11,569 bases of DNA from JAVBOP01 sp031550405 (GTDB taxonomy: Bacteria; Bacteroidota; Ignavibacteria; Kapaibacteriales; UBA2268), in the NCBI GenBank assembly GCA_031550405.1, contig JAVBOP010000122.1, positions 1-11,569 of the forward strand. Direction: 5' to 3'. Under the pieces are notes generated by a model. That model did not search any database. It was not told the DNA's origin and saw only the letters and a program-made list of their open reading frames with translations. A program made the translations under genes and the position numbers. Within the stretch, counting starts at the first letter, position 1. Each line of letters opens with the position of its first letter. Shown in pieces: positions 5,392 to 11,569 of this stretch.

Positions 5392-7344
5392 CTAATCGAA
5401 TCGCTTTTTGAGGATGCGTATGGAGTTGAGGATTGCAAGCAGGGCGACGCCGACATCGGCAAAGACCGCCTCCCACATATCTGCCATGCCGCCAGCACCC
5501 AGAACCAGAACAATTGCCTTGATGCCAAATGCCAGCGCAATATTCTGTATTACAATATAGTTGGTAGCTTTGCCTATCTTAATAGCGGTGGCAATTTTCG
5601 ATGGCTGGTCGGTCTGAATTACCACATCTGCCGTCTCGATAGCTGCTTCGCTGCCCATAGCTCCCATTGCGATGCCTATATCGCTCATTGCCAACACAGG
5701 GGCGTCATTAATGCCATCGCCCACAAACGCCACCACCTTGCCTGCGTCCTGCTTCAAAGCCTCCACTTTTGCCATCTTGCCTTCAGGCAGCAAATCGCCA
5801 AAAGCAGTGCCAACGCCCACTTGTGCCGCTATTTTTTGGGTAATAGCCTCTTTATCGCCGCTAAGCATAATGGTCTGCTTTATGCCGTTATCGTGCATAT
5901 CCCTAATTGCCTTGGCGGCATCATCTTTGATTTCGTCGGCAATAGCAACATAGCCTGCATATTTGCCATCTATTGCCACAATTACAATGGTATCCACAAT
6001 GCTGTCTATGCTTGAATCGTATGCTATAGCCTTGCTGTGCATTAATTTGGCATTGCCTGCCAGCACGCTGTGCCCTTCAGCATTTCCCTGCAATCCATGC
6101 CCGGAAATCTCTTTCACGCCGGTTGCAATGCTTCCTTCGATTCCATTGGCGCTGGCATATTCCATGATGGCTTTGGCTATGGGATGCGTGGAATTTTTTT
6201 CCAGAGATACCAGCAGTTTTATGAATTTTTTTTCATAAATATCATTGCATACTATGCTCTGCACTTTGAATACGCCGCGAGTCAGTGTGCCTGTTTTATC
6301 CATAACAACGGTATTGACCTTTGCCATTAAGTCTAAATAATTCGAGCCTTTAAACAATATGCCATGCCGTGAGGCAGCACCAATGCCGCCGAAATATCCA
6401 AGCGGAATGGATATGACCAAAGCGCACGGGCAGGAAATTACGAGGAATACCAGTGCGCGGTATATCCAGTCCTGCAGGACGTAGCTGTCGAGAATAAAGT
6501 ATGGTATTATGACGAGTGCAATTGCCATGCAGAAGACAGCAGGCGTGTATACTTTGGCGAATCGGCGGATAAAAAGCTCCGTTTTGGATTTTTTTGTTGT
6601 GGCATTTTCCACCAGATCCAATATTTTGACAAGCGAGGTATCAGCAAATATCTTATCTGCCTTTAATTCAATGACCTTATCTAAATTAATCATGCCCGCA
6701 AGCACTTTTTCGCCTCTATAAATATGCCGCGGCTTGCTTTCGCCAGTCAATTCAACGGTATTAAAACTGCTGTCATCGGATAGCATCTCGCCGTCGATAG
6801 GCACTTTTTCGCCGACCTTGACCTGTATTTTTTCGCCGATTTGGATGCTCTCGGGAGCGGCGACCTCATACTTGCCATTTCGCCAAACGGTGGCAGTTGC
6901 CGGTCGAATGTCGAGCAGCGATTTGATGCTGCGCTTAGCCTTATTCACAGCCGCATCCTGAAACAGCTCGCCGATAGAATAAAACAGCATAACCGCCACC
7001 GATTCGGGATATTCGCCCAGAATAAAAGCGCCAATACTCGCTATCGACATAAGGGTAAATTCGGTGAAAAATTCTTTCTTCAGAATTGCCTCAAAGCTTT
7101 CTCTCAAAACAGGTAACCCGACGGGAATATAGGCAATTGCATACCATATCAGCCGCCAGTGCGAGTTGAATAGATTAGAGATGGTGTTATCAGCAATAAT
7201 GCCCGCAAGCAGCATCACAAAGCTAATAATGGCTGGAATATATCGCTTAAAAGTTATGCTTTCATCGACCTCTATTAATTTTTTTTCATTTGAGCATGCA
7301 CATTGTTTACCGCAATGGTTTGCCTGCTGGTCTTCGTTCTTCAT
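5392..7344 (-). CDS. P1B-type heavy-metal ATPase (Zn2+/Cd2+/Pb2+ class)
   Basis: A 650-residue inner-membrane pump that couples ATP hydrolysis to metal efflux. The actuator motif TGES is at 200-203. The metal-site motif CPC is at 305-307, with Ser312 and Pro314 giving CPCx4SxP, the P1B-2 signature. Phosphorylation Asp349 is in DKTGT, the P1B-specific His-Pro is H387-P388 in STHPIAKAI, and the hinge GDGINDAP is at 542-549. Near the C-terminus, Asn601, Lys609 and D630-V-G632 give N-x7-K and DxG, again as in ZntA/CadA. There is no N-terminal HMA domain (GMTCxxC). Instead, residues 10-17 carry a short cluster His10, Cys11, Cys15 and Cys17. No metalloregulator gene lies beside it. The gene is divergent from nifJ across 248 bp with weak translation signals. 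The substrate class is inferred from motifs, so I leave the symbol empty; zntA or cadA would be alternatives. Confidence 0.95.
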   Translation of the reverse strand: MKNEDQQANHCGKQCACSNEKKLIEVDESITFKRYIPAIISFVMLLAGIIADNTISNLFNSHWRLIWYAIAYIPVGLPVLRESFEAILKKEFFTEFTLMSIASIGAFILGEYPESVAVMLFYSIGELFQDAAVNKAKRSIKSLLDIRPATATVWRNGKYEVAAPESIQIGEKIQVKVGEKVPIDGEMLSDDSSFNTVELTGESKPRHIYRGEKVLAGMINLDKVIELKADKIFADTSLVKILDLVENATTKKSKTELFIRRFAKVYTPAVFCMAIALVIIPYFILDSYVLQDWIYRALVFLVISCPCALVISIPLGYFGGIGAASRHGILFKGSNYLDLMAKVNTVVMDKTGTLTRGVFKVQSIVCNDIYEKKFIKLLVSLEKNSTHPIAKAIMEYASANGIEGSIATGVKEISGHGLQGNAEGHSVLAGNAKLMHSKAIAYDSSIDSIVDTIVIVAIDGKYAGYVAIADEIKDDAAKAIRDMHDNGIKQTIMLSGDKEAITQKIAAQVGVGTAFGDLLPEGKMAKVEALKQDAGKVVAFVGDGINDAPVLAMSDIGIAMGAMGSEAAIETADVVIQTDQPSKIATAIKIGKATNYIVIQNIALAFGIKAIVLVLGAGGMADMWEAVFADVGVALLAILNSIRILKKRFD

Positions 7345-7372
7345 TTATCACTCTTTTGATAGGGACTCATAT

Positions 7373-7404
7373 AACAATAGCATACGTATAAACTGGCATA
7401 TTGT
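7373..7404. promoter_or_regulatory. Imperfect inverted repeat upstream of the metal ATPase, possible operator
   Basis: ACAATA (7374-7379) and TATTGT (7399-7404) form an inverted pair, each with a GC dinucleotide just inside. The 8-bp palindrome ATACGTAT (7382-7389) lies between them but not at the centre. The site is about 30-60 bp upstream of the ATPase ATG, where a metal-responsive repressor could bind. No regulator gene is present, and the match to any known operator is not established. Confidence 0.25.
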
Positions 7405-7524
7405 AACTATAAAATTTCATAAAAATTAGATACATGGAAGCAAAAATCAAGGAATCGATTATTAAAAAAAATTCATAAATCAGAGAGGGCGGGAAGTATG
7501 CCAAGCTAATTCGATTTTTTTTGT

Positions 7525-7532
7525 TATTTTTG
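7525..7532 (+). promoter_or_regulatory. Candidate -7 box (TATTTTTG) for nifJ
   Basis: TATTTTTG fits TAnnTTTG and lies 60 bp before the nifJ ATG. It is the same octamer as at 1049-1056. No TTG is found at the expected upstream spacing. Confidence 0.4.
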
Positions 7533-7560
7533 TATATTATTGGGAACCTATAATTGCAAT

Positions 7561-7587
7561 AACTTATATAAACTTATATAATTGGAG
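7561..7587 (+). promoter_or_regulatory. Leader of nifJ: tandem decamer and Shine-Dalgarno site
   Basis: The decamer AACTTATATA occurs twice in immediate tandem (7561-7570 and 7571-7580). It is followed by GGAG (7584-7587), a Shine-Dalgarno sequence 5 nt before the ATG at 7593. The tandem repeat would lie in the 5' leader if the 7525 box is used. It may be a binding site or a simple duplication. Confidence 0.5.
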
Positions 7588-7592
7588 AAAAA

Positions 7593-10500
7593 ATGACCGA
7601 AAAACCTGTTTATGGGACTATTGATGGCAACGAGGCTGCGGCATACGTGATGTATCGCACCAACGAAGTTTGCTGCATCTATCCAATCACACCCTCGTCG
7701 AATATGGGCGAACTGGCTGATGAATGGGCAGCGAAAGGCATAAAAAATATTTGGGGCAATGTGCCTGTGGTTATGGAAATGCAGAGCGAAGGCGGTGCGG
7801 CTGGTGCTGTACATGGCTCTTTGCAGGCTGGTGCATTGACAACTACATTTACAGCATCTCAAGGATTGCTGCTGAAAATACCCAACATGTATAAGATAGC
7901 AGGCGAATTGACTTCGACTGTATTCAATATTTCGGCGAGAACGCTTGCCACACATGCGCTGTCCATATTCGGCGACCAAAGCGACATTATGGCTGCACGC
8001 CAGACCGGGTTCGCATTTCTTGGCGCCAATACCGTGCAGGAGGTGATGGATATGGCGCTTATCGCACAGGCGGCAACTCTTGAGGCACGCGTGCCATTTT
8101 TGCATTGGTTTGATGGTTTTCGTACATCTCATGAAGTGGCTAAAATTGAAATACTTGACGATGCCGTTATCCGTGCAATGATTGATGATGAACTGGTAAA
8201 TGCACATCGCCAGCGCTCGCTCAATCCTGACAGACCTGTCATGCGCGGCACGGCACAAAATCCTGACGTTTTCTTCCAAAACCGCGAGGCAGCAAACAAC
8301 TATTATGCAGCATGCCCTGATATTATTCAGAAGCAGATGGACAGGTTTGCCAAACTTACTGGCCGCCAATACCAGCTTTTCCAGTATGAAGGCGACCCAA
8401 ATGCGGAACATATAGTAATTTCAATGGGTTCAAGCTGCGAGACTATTGCCGACACTGTGGTATATCTTAACAATAAAGGCGAAAAATACGGTCTGCTTAA
8501 AGTGCGTGTATATCGCCCATTCGATGTTAAGCGCTTTATGGAGGCATTGCCTGCTACAACTAAAACTATCAGCGTATTGGATAGAACGAAAGAATCCGGC
8601 GCAATGGGGGAGCCGCTTTATGTTGATGTAATTGCAGGCTTGCATGAAGGCATTTCAAAAGGTTATGGCACATTGAAAATCATGCCTGTGGTTGTTGGCG
8701 GCAGATACGGCTTGTCATCTAAAGAATTTACTCCGCCTATGGCAAAGGCTGTGTTTGACAATGCAAGGATTGCCGAGCCAAAGAATCATTTTACTGTCGG
8801 CATTGAAGATGATGTTACACACACAAGCCTGCCGTATGACAATACATTCTCGACTGAGCATAGAGAGTCAATACGTGCCATGTTCTATGGTTTGGGTTCA
8901 GATGGTACGGTTGGTGCGAATAAGAACTCAATCAAAATCATAGGTGATTCGACAGATTATTATGCACAAGGCTATTTCGTGTATGATTCCAAAAAGGCAG
9001 GCGGCATAACTGTATCGCATCTGCGTTTCGGTCCTAAGCCTATACGTGCTCCATATACTGTTTTACATGCTAATTTCGTTGCCTGCCATCAGACTGTATT
9101 CCTTGAGAAGTATGATATGGTTGGTGCTTTGGTCGAAAATGGCATATTCCTTATTAATTCTCCTGCAAGCAAAGACGATGTATGGAATACCATACCCAAG
9201 TCCCAGCAAAAGATGATAATTGACAGGAATATCAAGCTGTATACTATTGATGCTCAAAAGGTTGCTGAAGAGAGCGGTATGGGACGCCGCATCAATACCA
9301 TTATGCAGGTGTGCTTCTTTGCCATATCCGGTGTTCTGCCTAAAGAGCAAGCCATAGATGCAATTAAAAAATCGATTATCAAGACATATTCGCGCAAAGG
9401 CGACGAAGTTGTGCAGGATAACCTGAAGGCTGTTGATAATACTCTGGATAATCTGTTTGAAGTTAATTATCCTCAACAGGTTACAGCCACATTTGATATT
9501 GTTGCACCTGTAAGTGCCAATGCTCCTGAATTTGTTAAGGAAGTATTGGGCGAGATAGTAGCGAATCGCGGCGACAGCCTGCCTGTCAGCGCCTTCCCTG
9601 CTGATGGCACATACCCGACAGCCACATCGCAATATGAAAAGCGCAGCATCGCATTGTCCATACCCGAATGGACGCCGGAAATATGCGTGCAGTGCTTGAA
9701 ATGCAATATCGTTTGTCCGCATGCCGTTATTCGCGGCAAGGTATATGATGCCGAATTATTGAAAAATGCACCAGCTGCATTCAAATCCATTGATGCAAAA
9801 GATAAAGATTTTGCAGGCAAGAAGTTTACTATACAGGTCGCTCCAGAGGACTGCACAGGCTGCGGCGTATGCGTTGAGGCGTGCCCCGGCAAAGACAAGA
9901 ATAATCCGGGCAGAAAGACTATCAATATGACGCCGCAAGCACCATTGCGTCATCAGGAAGCTGAGAACTGGGAATTTTTCATGAGCATTCCTGCTCCGGA
10001 CAGAACACAACTCAAAACAACGCAAATTCGCCAGCAGCAATATATGCAGCCATTATTTGAGTTTTCGGGCGCATGTGCAGGCTGCGGCGAAACACCATAT
10101 ATTAAGTTGGTATCTCAATTGTTTGGCGACAGGGCTGTAGTGGCAAACGCTACAGGCTGCTCCTCGATATATGGCGGCAATTTGCCAACAACTCCATGGT
10201 GTAAAAACCAGGACGGGCGCGGTCCTGCATGGTCAAATTCGCTGTTTGAAGATAATGCCGAATTTGGTTTGGGTATGCACCTTGCCGTTGAAAAGCAGTC
10301 AGATATAGCTAAGGATTTAATCAAAAAGATGTCGTCCGATATTGGAGGCATATTGGTTGACAGTATACTAACTGCTAAGCAAGACAATGAGTTAGAGATA
10401 GCAGAGCAAAGAAAGCGTATTGATGCTGTACGTGAAGTTATGTTAAAAAATATTCATAATTCTCCCAATAGTACCGATGCAAAGAACCTGCTTAACGTTC

Positions 10501-11165
10501 TTGACTACCTTGCGAAGAAGTCAGTATGGATTATCGGTGGCGATGGCTGGGCTTACGACATTGGCTATGGCGGGCTCGACCATGTAATAGCATCTAATAA
10601 GAATGTGAACATACTGGTGCTTGACACGGAGGTATATTCCAATACTGGCGGGCAAAATTCTAAATCGACGCCGCTTAGTGCTGTTGCTAAATTTGCAGCA
10701 GGCGGTAAGATGGTGAAAAAGAAGGACTTAGGTCTTATTGCCATGTCGTATGGTTATGTATATGTTGCTTCGATTTCGCTCGGTGCAAAAGATGACCATG
10801 CCTTGAAGGCAATACTCGAGGCTGAGGCATACGACGGTCCATCGCTTATCATTTGCTATTCGCACTGCATTGCGCATGGCATTGATATGAGCCATCCATT
10901 ATCGCACCAAAAAGCTGCGGTTGATAGTGGGCAGTGGCTGCTGTATCGCTATAATCCAGACTTGGCAAAAGATGGACAGAATCCATTGGTATTGGATTCA
11001 AAAGAGCCTAAACTGCCTGTTATAGAGTACTTGCGCACAGAGAACCGTTTCTTGCAATTAGAGAAGCAGAACCCTGAAATGGCAAAAATTCTCTTTGCAG
11101 AGCAGCAAAAAGTAGTAGATGCCCGCTACAAGTATTATAAATACTTAGCGGATAGAACGCTCTAA
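7593..11165 (+). CDS. nifJ: Pyruvate:ferredoxin (flavodoxin) oxidoreductase, single-chain
   Basis: A 1190-residue cytoplasmic enzyme that oxidatively decarboxylates pyruvate with CoA to acetyl-CoA and CO2, reducing ferredoxin or flavodoxin. Its length is normal for the fused homodimeric form. The N-terminal domain starts DGNEAAAYVMYRTNEV, with YPITPSS at 30-36 and FTASQGLLLKIPNMYKIAGEL further on. A ferredoxin domain holds two 4Fe-4S sites: Cys698, 701, 704, 708 (CVQCLKCNIVCP) and Cys754, 757, 760, 764 (CTGCGVCVEACP). The proximal cluster ligands are Cys828 and Cys831 (ACAGCGE), Cys856 (ATGCSS) and probably Cys1092 (SHCIAHG). The thiamine diphosphate/Mg site is seen as GDG at 983-985 and YSNTGGQ at 1015-1021. 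No frameshift or missing ligand was found. It is monocistronic, with its own leader and terminator. Its presence points to anaerobic metabolism. Confidence 0.98.
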   Translation: MTEKPVYGTIDGNEAAAYVMYRTNEVCCIYPITPSSNMGELADEWAAKGIKNIWGNVPVVMEMQSEGGAAGAVHGSLQAGALTTTFTASQGLLLKIPNMYKIAGELTSTVFNISARTLATHALSIFGDQSDIMAARQTGFAFLGANTVQEVMDMALIAQAATLEARVPFLHWFDGFRTSHEVAKIEILDDAVIRAMIDDELVNAHRQRSLNPDRPVMRGTAQNPDVFFQNREAANNYYAACPDIIQKQMDRFAKLTGRQYQLFQYEGDPNAEHIVISMGSSCETIADTVVYLNNKGEKYGLLKVRVYRPFDVKRFMEALPATTKTISVLDRTKESGAMGEPLYVDVIAGLHEGISKGYGTLKIMPVVVGGRYGLSSKEFTPPMAKAVFDNARIAEPKNHFTVGIEDDVTHTSLPYDNTFSTEHRESIRAMFYGLGSDGTVGANKNSIKIIGDSTDYYAQGYFVYDSKKAGGITVSHLRFGPKPIRAPYTVLHANFVACHQTVFLEKYDMVGALVENGIFLINSPASKDDVWNTIPKSQQKMIIDRNIKLYTIDAQKVAEESGMGRRINTIMQVCFFAISGVLPKEQAIDAIKKSIIKTYSRKGDEVVQDNLKAVDNTLDNLFEVNYPQQVTATFDIVAPVSANAPEFVKEVLGEIVANRGDSLPVSAFPADGTYPTATSQYEKRSIALSIPEWTPEICVQCLKCNIVCPHAVIRGKVYDAELLKNAPAAFKSIDAKDKDFAGKKFTIQVAPEDCTGCGVCVEACPGKDKNNPGRKTINMTPQAPLRHQEAENWEFFMSIPAPDRTQLKTTQIRQQQYMQPLFEFSGACAGCGETPYIKLVSQLFGDRAVVANATGCSSIYGGNLPTTPWCKNQDGRGPAWSNSLFEDNAEFGLGMHLAVEKQSDIAKDLIKKMSSDIGGILVDSILTAKQDNELEIAEQRKRIDAVREVMLKNIHNSPNSTDAKNLLNVLDYLAKKSVWIIGGDGWAYDIGYGGLDHVIASNKNVNILVLDTEVYSNTGGQNSKSTPLSAVAKFAAGGKMVKKKDLGLIAMSYGYVYVASISLGAKDDHALKAILEAEAYDGPSLIICYSHCIAHGIDMSHPLSHQKAAVDSGQWLLYRYNPDLAKDGQNPLVLDSKEPKLPVIEYLRTENRFLQLEKQNPEMAKILFAEQQKVVDARYKYYKYLADRTL

Positions 11166-11192
11166 CCGTAATATTGTTGTCTATTAATTATA

Positions 11193-11230
11193 TAAAAGCT
11201 CTGTTATTGCGGAGCTTTTATTTTTATTAT
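11193..11230 (+). terminator. Intrinsic terminator of nifJ
   Basis: TAAAAGCTC (11193-11201) pairs perfectly with GAGCTTTTA (11212-11220) around a 10-nt loop, followed by a T-rich tract. It starts 27 bp after the nifJ stop codon. The A-rich 5' arm could also serve minus-strand transcription. Confidence 0.88.
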
Positions 11231-11290
11231 TCTCACTCAAAATTTAAAAAAAATAAAAATATAAACATATTTGCAACATTTATATCATAA

Positions 11291-11449
11291 AAAAATATTT
11301 ATAAACAGCAAGAAATAGCAGAATTAATAACAGAAAGTTTCCGCCTACGCCATGAATCCGAGCAACTATTAGAGCAAGCCAAACAAGCCGTAGAAATTGC
11401 CATCGAACAAGGAGAAGAAGCAGGAATGAGAATTATGAATAAATTTTAA
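11291..11449 (+). pseudogene. Decayed C-terminal tail of a type I restriction specificity subunit (HsdS-like)
   Basis: An open frame of 52 codons runs from just after an in-frame stop (11288-11290) to TAA at 11447-11449. It encodes QQEIAELITESFRLRHESEQ followed by a LEQAKQAVEIAIEQGEE stretch. This Gln-Gln lead-in and long charged helix resemble the C-terminal helix of HsdS proteins, the DNA-recognition subunit of type I restriction-modification systems. There is no ATG until codon 46, no Shine-Dalgarno sequence, and no target-recognition domain upstream; the nifJ terminator lies immediately before it. It is therefore read as a relic left by deletion or recombination, not a working gene. Other coiled-coil tails are possible, so the family call is moderate. 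Confidence 0.55.
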
Positions 11450-11455
11450 TAAAAT

Positions 11456-11500
11456 ATACGATTGTATAGACGCAATGCCTTACGTCTATACGTGTTGTAT
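11456..11500. repeat. Palindromic intergenic repeat
   Basis: GTATAGACG (11464-11472) and CGTCTATAC (11483-11491) form a perfect 9-bp inverted repeat around a 10-nt loop. An outer pair ATAC (11456-11459) and GTAT (11497-11500) adds symmetry. No T-tract follows on either strand, so it is not a normal terminator. The arm-loop pattern AGACGCAATGC resembles small dispersed intergenic palindromes of bacterial genomes. It sits 6 bp after the HsdS-like relic. Nothing else was recognised from 11501 to the end. Confidence 0.55.
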
Positions 11501-11569
11501 AACAAAAAACAATAATCCAATGAATTTGGCTGATGGCGAATTTTTTAACATTGACTAACAAATTAAAAA

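Noticed and set aside
5268..5540. 90-codon minus-strand frame over the end of the metal ATPase and the repeat element
   Set aside because: It overlaps the ATPase C-terminus in another frame and continues through the inverted repeat; no coding character.
7548..8411. 287-codon open frame on the minus strand
   Set aside because: It lies almost entirely antisense to the N-terminal part of nifJ, whose product is unmistakable. The translation is rich in Cys, His and Arg with no domain character, as expected of a codon-pattern shadow.
9063..9722. 219-codon open frame on the minus strand
   Set aside because: Antisense to the nifJ coding region, with low-complexity Cys/Arg-rich translation and no family resemblance.
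9473..9925. 150-codon minus-strand frame across the ferredoxin domain of nifJ
   Set aside because: Antisense to the conserved 4Fe-4S region of nifJ; a shadow of its codon use.
11522..11557. Twelve-codon frame near the window end as the start of a further gene
   Set aside because: It ends in a stop codon within the window after 12 codons and has no ribosome binding site.

Overview
The window is AT-rich bacterial DNA. It probably comes from an anaerobic member of the Bacteroidota/Chlorobiota (FCB) group. Three things suggest this. There is a DUF5683 membrane protein next to a type I signal peptidase, an association I recall from Bacteroidota genomes. Several genes are preceded by the TAnnTTTG -7 promoter box of that group, and Shine-Dalgarno sequences are weak or absent for most of them. 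There is a full-length pyruvate:ferredoxin oxidoreductase, the usual pyruvate-oxidising enzyme of anaerobes. The genus cannot be fixed from the sequence.

Layout. Bases 1-108 hold the strong intrinsic terminator of a leftward gene for a small secreted protein of unknown function (109-816). A roughly 290-bp divergent spacer follows, with a run of nine C and two candidate promoters. A rightward two-gene operon comes next: an unrecognised basic protein (1104-1634) and the LPS-export ATPase LptB (1644-2396). Then come a stand-alone PocR-like sensory domain protein (2535-3059) and signal peptidase I (3342-4283), both rightward and each after its own non-coding gap. A 275-bp convergent spacer carrying an octamer three times separates lepB from the leftward DUF5683 gene (4559-5107). 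Next are a small inverted-repeat element resembling a MITE (5255-5370) and a leftward Zn/Cd/Pb-type P1B ATPase (5392-7344). A divergent promoter region leads to the rightward pyruvate:ferredoxin oxidoreductase (7593-11165), which ends at a clear terminator. The last 340 bp hold the decayed C-terminal tail of what looks like a type I restriction specificity subunit (HsdS) and a palindromic intergenic repeat.

How the genes fit together. Most of the recognisable content is housekeeping: envelope biogenesis (LptB, LepB, DUF5683), metal export and central anaerobic carbon metabolism. I see no defence island, CRISPR array, biosynthetic cluster or other convincing new multi-gene system. The items most worth a second look are the C9 tract beside a promoter-like box, the stand-alone PocR-like protein with a perfect palindrome upstream, the three small repeat families and the HsdS relic.
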